64,000 bases of DNA from Sphingopyxis sp. YR583 (GCF_900108295.1 NZ_FNWK01000002.1:372001-436000), one strand, 5' to 3'; counted from the first letter of the stretch, positions 8,674 to 17,666 are shown. A program made the numbers and translations. Notes: generated by a model not told the origin, from the sequence alone.

Positions 8674-9690
8674 ATGGCCAAGGCGTGGCATTTGACCAGT
8701 CGTCCGCACGCGCTGCCGACGATCGACAATTTCGCATTGCGTGAAACGCCCGACGAGCCGCTTGAAAAAGACCAGCTCAGGGTCCGCAATCTCTGGCTGT
8801 CAGTCGACCCCTATATGCGCGGGCGGATGAACGATGCCAAAAGCTATGCGCCAAGCTTCCAGATCGATCAGCCGATGACCGGCGGCGCGATCGGCGAGGT
8901 CATCGAAAGCGCGATGGACGGCTTCGCACCCGGCGATCTGATCCTCCATATGGGCGGCTGGCGCGACGGCGGCGTTATCGGGCTGGATATGATGCCGAAC
9001 AAGCTGCCCGCCGACATGCTTGCAGCCGGGCTGACTCCGCAAACCTTTCTGCACAACATGGGCCTGACCGGCGGGACGGCGTGGATCGGTCTGCTCCGCG
9101 TCGCCGCAGCCAAACCCGGCGACACGATTTTCGTCTCTGCGGCCGCCGGAGCGGTCGGATCGGCGGTGGTGCAAATCGCCAAGGCGCGTGAAATGACCGT
9201 TATCGGGTCCGCAGGCGGCGCGGAAAAATGCACATGGGTGGATGATCTTGGTGCCGATGCGACAATCGACTACAAGGCGGGACCGGTGCTTCCACAGCTT
9301 GTTGCCGCGCTTGAACGCCTCGGCAAACCGGGCATCGACGTCTATTTCGACAATGTGGGCGGCGAGCATCTCGATGCCGCCTTTGCCGCTGCGAGCGATT
9401 TTGCGCGCTTCGCGATTTGCGGCATGATCGACGTTTACAACGACGGAAAGCCGCAAGAGATGAAACATCTCATCCGCTCGATCCCCGCCCGGATCCGCAT
9501 GGAAGGCTTCATCTACACCGACCAGTTCATCGAATGCATGGAGGAATTCTATGCCGACATGGGCGGGCTTATCGCGAGCGGCGCGGTGACGATGCGCGAA
9601 ACCGTGCACGACGGCTTGGCGTCGGCACCCGACGCCTTTCTTGGCCTGTTTTCAGGCAAGAATATCGGGAAGATGCTGGTCAGGCTCTGA
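8674..9690 (+). CDS. NADP-dependent medium-chain reductase (CurA / prostaglandin-reductase-like)
   Basis: ATG 8674, with GGGGGG 5-6 nt upstream, gives 338 residues. LSVDPYMRGRM and the NADPH-binding SAAAGAVGSAVVQIAK place it in the zinc-free leukotriene B4 12-hydroxydehydrogenase branch of the MDR superfamily. YFDNVGGEHLDAA and the terminal GKNIGKMLVRL are also characteristic. These enzymes reduce the C=C bond of alpha,beta-unsaturated aldehydes and ketones such as curcumin or alkenals with NADPH in the cytoplasm. No catalytic-zinc cysteines are present. It is a stand-alone gene, convergent with the RNA helicase 24 nt away. Confidence 0.88.
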   Translation: MAKAWHLTSRPHALPTIDNFALRETPDEPLEKDQLRVRNLWLSVDPYMRGRMNDAKSYAPSFQIDQPMTGGAIGEVIESAMDGFAPGDLILHMGGWRDGGVIGLDMMPNKLPADMLAAGLTPQTFLHNMGLTGGTAWIGLLRVAAAKPGDTIFVSAAAGAVGSAVVQIAKAREMTVIGSAGGAEKCTWVDDLGADATIDYKAGPVLPQLVAALERLGKPGIDVYFDNVGGEHLDAAFAAASDFARFAICGMIDVYNDGKPQEMKHLIRSIPARIRMEGFIYTDQFIECMEEFYADMGGLIASGAVTMRETVHDGLASAPDAFLGLFSGKNIGKMLVRL

Positions 9691-9714
9691 CCGCGCTTCC
9701 GACGCAGACCGGCG

Positions 9715-11082
9715 TCAGTTGCCGAAACCGACCGACAGAAAGCCGGGCATCGGGCCGTTCCAGCCGTCATCCGGACCGTCAAGATCCTCGTGTTTCGGCG
9801 GCCTCCGATCATCGCTGCGAGCCGATTTGGCCGGACGCGGATCGATAGCGGTTTTTGCCGGTGCCTTTTCGGGTTTCGCCGCCGCCTTGCCACGCCCACC
9901 GCGCGAGCGGCTGCGGCGCGGTTCGCCATTGGCGTCATCATCCACCGCGATCAGGTCGGGGGCCGATGCACCACCGCTGTGAATGGGAATTTTATAACCC
10001 GTCAGCTTCTGGATGTTGTCGACCGCTTCATCGTCGGAGGGCGATATTAGCGTGAATGCCCGGCCCTTTGCCCCCGCACGGCCGGTCCGGCCGATGCGAT
10101 GCACATAATCGTCGGGGTGCCAAGGCGCATCGAAGTTGAAGACGTGGCTGACGCCCTTGACGTCAAGCCCGCGCGCCGCGACGTCCGATGCCACGAGAAT
10201 ATTGATCGTGCCGTTTTTGAAACGGTCGAGCTCTGCGATCCGGCTCGACTGATCCATGTCGCCATGAATTTCGCCCGCCTTGTAACCATAACGCTGCAGC
10301 GACTTCGCAAGCTCGCGCACCGTGGTCTTACGGTTGCAGAAGATGATCGCCGTACCGATGTCCTCGGCTTCGATCAGGTCACGCAGCGTGTCGCGTTTGC
10401 CGCGTTCGGACGTCTTGACAAGGAACTGCTCGATATTCTCGTTGCGGCTCGCCGGACGCGCGACTTCGATTGTCTTCGGGTTCGACAGAAATTTGTCTGC
10501 CAGCTTCTTGATTGGCGGGGGCATCGTTGCCGAAAAAAGCAACGTCTGCCGATTTGCGGGCAATTTGGTGCAGATATTCTCGATATCGGGGATGAAGCCC
10601 ATGTCGAGCATGCGATCCGCTTCGTCGATCACGAGTAGATTACAACCAGTGAGCAGGATTTTTCCGCGTTCGAACAGATCCATCAGGCGTCCGGGAGTAG
10701 CGATCAGCACATCGACACCCTTTTCGAGCGCTTTCACTTGATCGCCCATCTGGACGCCGCCGATCAGCAACGCCATCGAAAGCTTATGATATTTGCCGTA
10801 TTTTTCGAAATTTTCCGCGACCTGTGCCGCAAGCTCGCGCGTCGGCTCGAGAATCAGCGAGCGCGGCATCAGCGCGCGAGCGCGGCCGTGCGCAAGAATG
10901 TCGATCATGGGCAACACGAAGGACGCCGTCTTACCCGTGCCTGTTTGCGCGATGCCGATCATGTCGCGCATCATCAGTACAGAGGGAATTGCGCCCGCCT
11001 GGATCGCGGTCGGTTCATTGTAGCCCGATTCGTCAATCGCGCGCAAAAGTTCGTCGGAAAGGCCGAGGTCGGCAAATTTCAT
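9715..11082 (-). CDS. rhlE: DEAD-box ATP-dependent RNA helicase, RhlE-like
   Basis: ATG 11082 gives 455 residues starting MKFADLGLSDELL. The Q motif (YNEPTAIQAGAIP), motif I AQTGTGKT, Ia PTRELA, II VIDEADRMLD, III FSATM, and the C-terminal RecA motifs RGLDVKGVSHV and HRIGRTGRAG are all present. The C-terminal tail of about 70 residues is basic and Ala/Arg/Lys-rich, as in RhlE-type helicases where it binds RNA non-specifically. A role in ribosome assembly or RNA decay at low temperature is typical of the family and inferred here. Sequence upstream of 11082 shows no conserved residues, so the longer frame is rejected. Confidence 0.9.
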   Translation of the reverse strand: MKFADLGLSDELLRAIDESGYNEPTAIQAGAIPSVLMMRDMIGIAQTGTGKTASFVLPMIDILAHGRARALMPRSLILEPTRELAAQVAENFEKYGKYHKLSMALLIGGVQMGDQVKALEKGVDVLIATPGRLMDLFERGKILLTGCNLLVIDEADRMLDMGFIPDIENICTKLPANRQTLLFSATMPPPIKKLADKFLSNPKTIEVARPASRNENIEQFLVKTSERGKRDTLRDLIEAEDIGTAIIFCNRKTTVRELAKSLQRYGYKAGEIHGDMDQSSRIAELDRFKNGTINILVASDVAARGLDVKGVSHVFNFDAPWHPDDYVHRIGRTGRAGAKGRAFTLISPSDDEAVDNIQKLTGYKIPIHSGGASAPDLIAVDDDANGEPRRSRSRGGRGKAAAKPEKAPAKTAIDPRPAKSARSDDRRPPKHEDLDGPDDGWNGPMPGFLSVGFGN

Positions 11083-11194
11083 AGTGTCATCATGTCCGGA
11101 AAAAACGAGCGTCCGGCCTCCCACGCAGGCGAACGTTGCCGCGGCCCTTGGGCAAATGGCGGGAAAAGTCAAGAAAAGGCGGCGATAAACGCGA

Positions 11195-11719
11195 TCAATC
11201 GTCTTCGCGGACGGGAACCATCAGACGGAACTTGTCGATCTCGCATTTTGCGCCGGTCCGTGCGTGGATTTCGTCACGATCCTCGCACAGTTTTCCGTCC
11301 TTGCTGCCTTGCATGTAGAAGCCGGCATAGAAATCAAGCGCGCGGCAACCGCGATTGAGCTGCGCGCGCAACCGTTGCTTCTGCCGCGTGATGATGTCGA
11401 TGCTGTCGCGCTGCACCGCCTGCATGCCCAATATATTTCGCATAGCCACGCATTTGGGCGCCTTTTTCTCTTTCCAGACGACCGGAGGTTCCGTCGCGCG
11501 TTTGGACATCGAAGGCCCCGCGGCAAAATTATTGAGCTGCGAGCGCTGTGCCGGCACACGAATGATAAGCTGTTGTTCGATCACCATTTGCCAGAAGGAA
11601 GACGCCTGTTCGGAGGTCGGCGCTGAAATCGCTACCAATGGTTCGGGCGCACCGACCGGCACCGCGGCGTCTGCTGCCGGCGCAGCGGCCGCAAACCACA
11701 GAAACGCCGCCGTCAGCAC
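11195..11719 (-). CDS. hypothetical secreted protein
   Basis: About 174 residues. It starts at a GTG with an Ala-rich hydrophobic signal (TAAFLWFAAAAPAADA), consistent with periplasmic export. The middle has repeated charged/polar helices (IDIITRQKQRLRAQLNRGC). Three cysteines in the C-terminal half (RGCRALDF, KLCEDRD, AKCEID) could form disulfides. I do not recognise the family. It lies downstream of nothing obvious and 112 nt from the RNA helicase start. The start codon is uncertain because GGAG sequences occur at several spacings upstream. Confidence 0.6.
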   Translation of the reverse strand: MLTAAFLWFAAAAPAADAAVPVGAPEPLVAISAPTSEQASSFWQMVIEQQLIIRVPAQRSQLNNFAAGPSMSKRATEPPVVWKEKKAPKCVAMRNILGMQAVQRDSIDIITRQKQRLRAQLNRGCRALDFYAGFYMQGSKDGKLCEDRDEIHARTGAKCEIDKFRLMVPVREDD

Positions 11720-11907
11720 AGCTCCGCTGCCGCTCCCTTGGCGTTCTTGCCGAAGATTTCGCTCACCCGTGGCTCCCGCGTCCGTCCCGCTGGACGAAAA
11801 GATACTATTCGTCCATCGACCCCTTTAACAAGGATGATTGAACATCAAATGAACTGCTGTCACCCCCTGTCCGGTCTTGGAGCAGGAAATTTCCGGAGTG
11901 GATCGGC

Positions 11908-13332
11908 ATGACGCACCCGCCTTCTGCATCGCTGCTCGACACATTTGCGAATCTGCTAGGGTCCAAGGGCTTCAGCGTCGATCCCGGGGTGATGGCGCCG
12001 TGGCTGACCGACTGGCGAGGCAAATATCACGGCCGTGCCGCCGCTATTCTCTCGCCCGCAACCACTGGCGAAGTCGCCTCTATCGTTCGCCTGTGCGCCG
12101 AGGCGAAGGTCGCGCTCGTCCCGCAGGGCGGCAACAGCGGCATGGTCGGCGGCGCCACCCCTGACACGAGCGGAGAACAGTTGCTGCTCAGCTTGCGGCG
12201 TATGAACCGGATACGCCATATCGAAGCGGCGGGGCAGCTTGCCGTTGCCGAAGCCGGCGTGATTCTCGAGAATTTTCACAACGCGGTTCTTGAGCACGGG
12301 CTCCGCTTTCCTCTGACCCTTGGCGGCAAGGGATCGGCGACTATCGGCGGACTGGTGTCGACCAACGCCGGTGGAACCCAGGTACTGCGCCACGGATCAA
12401 TGCGGACGCTGACGCTGGGCATCGAAGCGGTTCTACCCGACGGCAGCATTTTCGACGGGCTGGCCCCACTCAAGAAGGATAACCGCGGCTATGATCTGCG
12501 GCATCTATTCTGCGGTGCTGAAGGAACGTTGGGGATCGTGACTGCGGCGTCACTGCGCCTCGTTCCTGCCGCCCCGGCCCGGCGGACGGCATGGATCGGG
12601 ATCGATTCGCCGGACAGTGCGCTGCTGCTGCTACGCCGGGTCGATGCAGCGATCGGGCGCGAGCTCGAGGGTTTCGAACTGATCCCGCATAGCTGTCTCG
12701 ATGCCGTTCTGCGCCATATCCCGCAAACACGCGCGCCGATTACCGCGCGACATCCGTGGTATGTACTGCTCGAACTGGCGGGCGAAAGCGACCAGACGCT
12801 CGGCGAAGCCCTTGAACAACAACTAGCTTCGGCGCTTGATGCCGGGCTGGTCCGTGATGTCGTGATCGCCAAAAGCGATCGAGAGAGTGAAGATTTTTGG
12901 CGCCTGCGCGATTCCATATCCGAAGCAGAACGCGCCGAAGGGCCGGCGTTGCAGCATGACATCAGCGTACCGGTGGACCTGATGCCCGCTTTCATCACAG
13001 AGAATCCTGTCCGATTGTCTCTGGCATTTGCGGGAGCGCGCGCGCTGTCCTTCGGCCATCTGGGCGACGGCAATGTCCACCACCATGTCCAGCCGCCTGT
13101 CGACGCCGACGGTGTGGCCTGGCTCGCCGAGCATGGGGAGGCGGTCAGCCGGCTGGTCTATTCGCATGCCCTGGAGCTCGGCGGATCGATTTCGGCCGAA
13201 CATGGCATCGGCCAGATGAAGCGCGATATCCTGGCCGAACTCGACAGCCCCGCGCGCCTGTCCGCGCTGCGCGGCATAAAGGACGGGCTCGATCCCGATC
13301 GCCTCTTCAATCCCGGCAAACTCGTCGTCTGA
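11908..13332 (+). CDS. FAD-binding oxidase, GlcD / D-2-hydroxyglutarate dehydrogenase type
   Basis: 474 residues. The PCMH FAD-binding domain contains VALVPQGGNSGMVGGATPD and GLVSTNAGGTQVLRHG, and the FAD-oxidase C-terminal domain contains GHLGDGNVHHHVQPP, SISAEHGIGQMKRD and LDPDRLFNPGKLV. The His-rich GDGNVHHH segment is the metal and hydroxyacid-binding region of D-2-hydroxyacid dehydrogenases. It probably oxidises a D-2-hydroxyacid (glycolate, D-lactate or D-2-hydroxyglutarate) and passes electrons to a quinone or flavoprotein; the substrate is not decidable here. GGAG precedes the ATG. No GlcE/GlcF partner genes are adjacent, which favours a single-subunit D-2-HGDH-like enzyme. Confidence 0.85.
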   Translation: MTHPPSASLLDTFANLLGSKGFSVDPGVMAPWLTDWRGKYHGRAAAILSPATTGEVASIVRLCAEAKVALVPQGGNSGMVGGATPDTSGEQLLLSLRRMNRIRHIEAAGQLAVAEAGVILENFHNAVLEHGLRFPLTLGGKGSATIGGLVSTNAGGTQVLRHGSMRTLTLGIEAVLPDGSIFDGLAPLKKDNRGYDLRHLFCGAEGTLGIVTAASLRLVPAAPARRTAWIGIDSPDSALLLLRRVDAAIGRELEGFELIPHSCLDAVLRHIPQTRAPITARHPWYVLLELAGESDQTLGEALEQQLASALDAGLVRDVVIAKSDRESEDFWRLRDSISEAERAEGPALQHDISVPVDLMPAFITENPVRLSLAFAGARALSFGHLGDGNVHHHVQPPVDADGVAWLAEHGEAVSRLVYSHALELGGSISAEHGIGQMKRDILAELDSPARLSALRGIKDGLDPDRLFNPGKLVV

Positions 13333-13417
13333 CCGCTGCCTGGTCCATTTCGCCGACGCATATCATAGCCCCCTTGCGCCGCGCGGCGCGGGTCAATAAG
13401 GCGCTTTATCCTTTTTT

Positions 13418-13434
13418 GTCCCGACCTGCGGGAC
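13418..13434 (+). other. short hairpin in the sapC leader
   Basis: GTCCCG (13418-13423) pairs with CGGGAC (13429-13434) around a 5-nt loop. It is flanked by a run of six T before and TTTTA after. It ends 18 nt before the sapC ATG, so it could be the terminator of the upstream oxidase gene or a leader structure controlling sapC translation. Confidence 0.35.
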
Positions 13435-13452
13435 TTTTACCGGAGCTCAAAT

Positions 13453-14232
13453 ATGGCCACCGCGCCCGCACCTGCCAATCTGCCGCTGTTCTACAAGGAT
13501 CTCGCCCCGCTTTCGAGCGTCGAGCACGCCGATTTCCACGCCCGTCCGCTCGACAGCGCCGAATTTCTGGTGGGCCAGCATGCCATCCCGCTGACCTCGG
13601 ACGAGTTTGTGTCGGCTTGCCGCTTTTTCCCGATCGTCTTTTCGGCCGGCGACAATCCCGTTCCGCTCGCGCTGATGGGCCTGAACGAAGGCGTCAACAC
13701 TTTCGTCGACGACGAAGGCAAGCTGATCAATCCGGTCTATGTTCCGGCCTATATCCGCCGCTACCCCTTCCTTCTCGCGCGCCTCCAGCCCGATTCGGAA
13801 GATCTGTCGCTGTGCTTCGACCCGAGTTCGGGCGCGATCGGCAAGTTCGACGAGGGCGATGCCCTGTTCGTCGACGGCCAGCCGTCGGAACAGGTTCAGG
13901 CCGTGCTCGAATTCTGCAAGAATTTCGAAGAAGCCGGTCAGCGCACGGGCATGTTCATGGACGAACTGAAGAAGGCCGACCTCCTCATGGACGGCGAAGT
14001 CGCCATCCAGCAGGAAGGCAATGACAAGCCCTATGTCTATCGCGGTTTCCAGATGGTCGACGAGAACAAGCTGCGCGAACTGCGTGGCGACGTGCTGCGC
14101 AAGCTGATGCAGAACGGTATTCTCGGCCTGATCTTCGCGCACCTCTTCTCGCTGCAGCTTATGCGCGAAGTGTTCGCCGAACAGGTCAAGAGCGGCAAGA
14201 TGCCCCTCAACACCGAGCTTCCGGCCGTTTAA
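13453..14232 (+). CDS. SapC family protein
   Basis: 259 residues. The fold-defining segments are FHARPLDSAEFLVGQHAIPL, FFPIVFS and PVALMGL-like (PVPLALMGLNEGVNTFVDDEG), with YIRRYPFLL and FCKNFEEAGQRTG further on. These match the SapC family, named after a Campylobacter S-layer secretion neighbour gene and widespread and highly expressed in sphingomonads and Caulobacter. The molecular function is not established. There is no signal peptide, so it is probably cytoplasmic or exported by a dedicated route. CGGAG lies upstream of the ATG. The gene stands alone, bounded by hairpins on both sides, which suggests a monocistronic transcript. Confidence 0.85.
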   Translation: MATAPAPANLPLFYKDLAPLSSVEHADFHARPLDSAEFLVGQHAIPLTSDEFVSACRFFPIVFSAGDNPVPLALMGLNEGVNTFVDDEGKLINPVYVPAYIRRYPFLLARLQPDSEDLSLCFDPSSGAIGKFDEGDALFVDGQPSEQVQAVLEFCKNFEEAGQRTGMFMDELKKADLLMDGEVAIQQEGNDKPYVYRGFQMVDENKLRELRGDVLRKLMQNGILGLIFAHLFSLQLMREVFAEQVKSGKMPLNTELPAV

Positions 14233-14244
14233 GCAAATGATTAT

Positions 14245-14272
14245 GGCCGCCCCGGTCGATGCCGGGGCGGCC
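14245..14272. terminator. bidirectional hairpin between sapC and the DUF1674 gene
   Basis: An 11-bp perfect stem, GGCCGCCCCGG (14245-14255) with CCGGGGCGGCC (14262-14272), encloses a TCGATG loop 12 nt after the sapC stop. The DUF1674 gene ends at 14327 on the other strand, so the hairpin can serve both convergent genes. It lacks a strong T-tract. Confidence 0.55.
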
Positions 14273-14326
14273 ATCCATATTCCCGCCGGTTTCCCGATTT
14301 CGAGCCGAACGGCGCCGTCGCCGCGA

Positions 14327-14536
14327 TCAGAAGTCGACCGCGACCCCTTTCAATTCCCAGTCACCATAGCGCACGGGATTGCGCCCGCCCGGTTGATCCT
14401 CCGCCTTGTCTTCGCGGATCGGTTCGGGCGATGGCAGCGCACTGTTCGTCCAGCCCGTCGGAGCCTTTACATGCGCGGGGCGCTTTACAGCGCGCGGCGT
14501 TCCGCCGATGGTTCCATTCTGGCTGCTGTCAGTCAT
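14327..14536 (-). CDS. DUF1674 / succinate dehydrogenase assembly factor 4-like protein
   Basis: A 69-residue protein. Its C-terminus GGRNPVRYGDWELKGVAVDF matches the family signature G-R-x-P-x-R-Y-G-D-W-x-x-x-G-x-x-x-D-F. The N-terminal half is low complexity and Pro-rich. Eukaryotic and bacterial SDHAF4 proteins bind the flavoprotein subunit SdhA and help its FAD attachment and assembly into complex II. That role is transferred from the family. No sdh genes are nearby. It is divergent from rsmB, with 55 nt between starts. Confidence 0.85.
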   Translation of the reverse strand: MTDSSQNGTIGGTPRAVKRPAHVKAPTGWTNSALPSPEPIREDKAEDQPGGRNPVRYGDWELKGVAVDF

Positions 14537-14591
14537 GATGCCCGCCTTATAGGATTTTTCATGCGTCACGCCAACCACGCCTTTGCCCGTC

Positions 14592-15893
14592 ATGGCTGAT
14601 CGTCGTCCACCCCGGCGCCCGCGATCGCCCGGCGGAGCCGATCCCGCCGGTACGGGGACACGCCGTGCCGCGCTGCGGCTGATCGACGCGATCCTGCGGC
14701 GCGGCGACCCTCTCGATATCGCGATGCACGCCGCCACCCAGGGGCTGACGCCGACGGACCGGGCGTTTGCCGTAGCGATCGTTTCGGAAACGCTGCGCTG
14801 GATGGTCGACCTCGACGCGCTGATCGATGGCGCTACGGCGCAAATCCTGCCCGACGATGTCAAATCGCGCGCGGTGCTGCGGATTGCGCTCGCCCAGTTG
14901 CTGATCCTCAAGACCCCCGGCCATGCCGTCGTGTCGACCGCCCTGCCGCTCGTCGATGGCGGCCCGCGCCGACTGGTCCACGCGATCCTGTCGCGCGCGC
15001 AGCAGGAAGAATGGGAGCTGCCCGCCAGCGCCACCCTGCCCTTGCCCACCGCGGAGCGCTGGGCAGAACAATGGGATCTGGCAATGGTCGAAGCCGCCGA
15101 GGCGGCGTGGAGCCAACCGCCGCCGATCGACCTCAGCTTCGCCGCCGAACCCGCCGCCGACGAATGGCCCGACGCCGTTACGCTTGCACCGCTACACCGG
15201 CGCCTGCCCCGCGGTCAGGCGGTCGAGACGATGCCCGGTTATAGCGAAGGCGGCTGGTGGGTGCAGGATCTGGCGGCAAGCCTGCCCGCGCGCCTGCTCG
15301 GCGCGGGTGAAGGCCGGACGGTGCTCGATCTCTGCGCCGCACCGGGCGGCAAGACGATGCAGCTCGCCGCTGCGGGGTGGAATGTCGTTGCCGTCGATTC
15401 CAGCGCCAAACGCCTTGAACGGCTCCGCGCCAATATGGAGCGCACGGGATTGTCGGCCGATATCGTCCAGGGCGATATCCGGTCGTGGGCGCCCGACGGC
15501 CCGGCGGATGCGATATTGCTCGATGCGCCCTGCTCGGCCACCGGAATTTTTCGTCGCCATCCCGACGTGCTCCATCGCATCGAACCCCGTCAGATTGCCG
15601 AAATGGCAGAGTTGCAGACCGAGTTGCTGTCGCGCGCTTCGCGATGGGTCAAACCGGGCGGAACGCTCGTCTATGCGACCTGTTCGCTCGAGCAAGCCGA
15701 GGGCGAGGATCAGGTGTCGGCCTTTCTCGACCGACACGCCGGATGGGCCATCGAGGCCCCGCACGCCGGGGAGCTTCCGGGCGCGATTACGGCCGACAAC
15801 AGGGGTTTGATCCGCACCCTCCCGGCGATGCTCGCCGATGCAGGCGGCCTCGACGGCTTTTTCGTCGCGCGATTGCGCGCGCCGTCAAACTGA
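14592..15893 (+). CDS. rsmB: RsmB-like 16S rRNA (cytosine-5) methyltransferase
   Basis: 433 residues. An N-terminal NusB-like helical domain (about 20-140, containing AALRLIDAIL and the LLILKTPGHAVV helix) is followed by a Fmu/RsmB methyltransferase. The SAM site is VLDLCAAPGGKT, the DAPCSATG motif carries one catalytic Cys, and YATCSLEQAEGEDQV carries the other. It makes m5C967 in 16S rRNA in E. coli; the same site is inferred here. ATG 14592 is used; a TTG nine nucleotides earlier is possible. It overlaps the convergent cyclase gene by 9 nt at the 3' end. Confidence 0.88.
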   Translation: MADRRPPRRPRSPGGADPAGTGTRRAALRLIDAILRRGDPLDIAMHAATQGLTPTDRAFAVAIVSETLRWMVDLDALIDGATAQILPDDVKSRAVLRIALAQLLILKTPGHAVVSTALPLVDGGPRRLVHAILSRAQQEEWELPASATLPLPTAERWAEQWDLAMVEAAEAAWSQPPPIDLSFAAEPAADEWPDAVTLAPLHRRLPRGQAVETMPGYSEGGWWVQDLAASLPARLLGAGEGRTVLDLCAAPGGKTMQLAAAGWNVVAVDSSAKRLERLRANMERTGLSADIVQGDIRSWAPDGPADAILLDAPCSATGIFRRHPDVLHRIEPRQIAEMAELQTELLSRASRWVKPGGTLVYATCSLEQAEGEDQVSAFLDRHAGWAIEAPHAGELPGAITADNRGLIRTLPAMLADAGGLDGFFVARLRAPSN

Positions 15894-17666
15894 GCCGCGC
15901 GACAATCGATAGAGAGCAAGCTCGCCATAATCCTTGGCGAGCTGCACCTTGCCGACATAATCGCAATCAAAGTCCGATGCGTTGCCAAGCGCCAGCATCG
16001 CGGCGAGCGGCTGCGTGCAATAAACCTGACCCACCAATGTGACCGGCTCGATCCGTGCGGTGCGCGTCACCTCGGTGCCGTACCAGAGCTCATTGCCGAC
16101 AACCGGATCGACGCCGCGATAGATCGGTCCGAAATGAATCCCCGTCCGCATCCCGGCCTTTTGTCCGTCGAGCCCGAGCGCCGGCGGCAGGATGGCAAGC
16201 CGCTCCTGCATCGCGAGCGCGATCCGCGCTGCCGTCGCAGGGTCGTCGATGATCGCATAGACGGCATCGCCCCAGGTGTTCCGGAAGAGCACCGCATCGC
16301 CGAAATCGTCGAGAATGCGGCCGATCCCGCCCATCACTTCGCTGGCAAAGATCGGCAGCTGGGCCTCGCCCAGTTTCGAAAAGCCGGCAAAGTCCGCGAA
16401 CAATATGGCATAGAGCCCGCGGCGCGTTCCTTCGGGCGGACTGGGTGCCGGCGGGAAGTCGAGATTGCGGTCCAGACCGCCAACGGGAATCGTCCGCGTC
16501 GCGCCGCCATGATCCTGCCACAGCGCGATATCGGCATTGGTCCCGGCAATTGCGGCCGAAGGTCGTGCGGCGACCTCCGGATCGACGACAGCGAGCTGGA
16601 TCGCCACCGTTTCCAGTTCGCGCGCGCGCAATTTGGCGAGGCCCATCATCGTGTGCGAACCGAGGACGAACTGGCAATCGTCGCTGACATAGCGCGAGCC
16701 ACTGGCGAAATGGACCATCGCCGCCCGGTCGCGACACGCAACATAGCGCGCCAACCAGCCCTCGCCGCCCGAAAGCACCGACTGCGCGATGAAATCATCC
16801 TCGGCGAACGGCAACACGATGGTCAGGTCGATACCGCGGGCAAGCGCCTCTTCGGCGAACAGGATATCGGCGCCGCACGCGAGCGGACCGATCAGCGCCG
16901 AAAGCGGCTGTTCATCGAGCGCGGCGGCGATGGCATTGCGGGCATTGGCTTCACCTGCGCCGCCCGCGCGGAACATCCGTCCGCAATAAATCCCGACCGG
17001 TGGAGGACGAAGCAGGTCGACGATCGTGCGAGCATGATCGTCGTCGATCGCGCCAGCCGCGGCGAGGCGCGTCAACTGACGGCAGGTCGAGGCACGATCC
17101 CCCGCGCGGGGACCTGCGCGTTCGTTCGCCGTCCGTGCGGGGCGCAGCGCTTCGTCGCCACGATTGAGCAGCAACAACGCCTCCACCAGCGTCACCAGAT
17201 CCCAATAATCGTCGCCGGCACCATTTGCGGCAATCGGACCCGCCAAGGCCGCGGCGCGCTCGCGTTCGCCGAGCAGCGCATAAAGGCTTGCGGCGTTGAT
17301 TGCCGGAAATGCGGATCCCGAAAGCCGCCGGGCATTGTCATACGCCGCCGCGGCTTTCCGCAGCAGCGCATTCCGGCGCTCGCCCCGATTGTCGAAAGCC
17401 GCATCCTTCCAGATCCGTCCCGCGAGCGCGAGGCTGTCGACATCGCCCGACGCAGCAAGATCAAGCTGCTCATAGAGGTGCATCGCCCCGAGGCTATCAC
17501 CCGAAGCGGCGAGCGCACGCACCATCAGATAGCGCAGGCGCGGGCTTTCGATACCGTCGCGGCGCACCGCGACGGCGCAATCGAACGCGCTCAGCGCGTC
17601 GCCCTCGGCCAGTCGGTGCGCGACCTCGGCTTCGGCGGCCGCGATCCGGTCCGCCGATACCGTCAT
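15885..17666 (-). CDS. TPR (TRAFs-binding-like) - SLOG-like - class III nucleotidyl cyclase protein, partner of TIR protein
   Basis: With ATG 17666 the protein is 593 residues and has no signal or membrane helix. Residues 8-220 are a TPR-like helical array whose FPAINAASLYALLGERERAA (120-139) resembles the MAP3K TRAFs-binding/DUF4071 signature. Residues about 222-360 look like a SLOG/Rossmann sensor domain (PVGIYCGRMF, LACGADILFAEEALARG, LTIVLPF). Residues about 417-560 are a class III cyclase domain: ILFADFAGFS with metal Asp425, NTWGDAV with metal Asp467, RTGIHFGPI, and TRTARIE with the transition-state Arg538. The base-specifying Lys position is Asn463, the Asp position Leu527, and the ribose-contact Asn is Thr534, so substrate is unclear. 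Its ATG overlaps the TIR gene stop (ATGA), which implies translational coupling and a joint function. It overlaps rsmB by 9 nt tail to tail. Confidence 0.82.
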   Translation of the reverse strand: MTVSADRIAAAEAEVAHRLAEGDALSAFDCAVAVRRDGIESPRLRYLMVRALAASGDSLGAMHLYEQLDLAASGDVDSLALAGRIWKDAAFDNRGERRNALLRKAAAAYDNARRLSGSAFPAINAASLYALLGERERAAALAGPIAANGAGDDYWDLVTLVEALLLLNRGDEALRPARTANERAGPRAGDRASTCRQLTRLAAAGAIDDDHARTIVDLLRPPPVGIYCGRMFRAGGAGEANARNAIAAALDEQPLSALIGPLACGADILFAEEALARGIDLTIVLPFAEDDFIAQSVLSGGEGWLARYVACRDRAAMVHFASGSRYVSDDCQFVLGSHTMMGLAKLRARELETVAIQLAVVDPEVAARPSAAIAGTNADIALWQDHGGATRTIPVGGLDRNLDFPPAPSPPEGTRRGLYAILFADFAGFSKLGEAQLPIFASEVMGGIGRILDDFGDAVLFRNTWGDAVYAIIDDPATAARIALAMQERLAILPPALGLDGQKAGMRTGIHFGPIYRGVDPVVGNELWYGTEVTRTARIEPVTLVGQVYCTQPLAAMLALGNASDFDCDYVGKVQLAKDYGELALYRLSRGSV

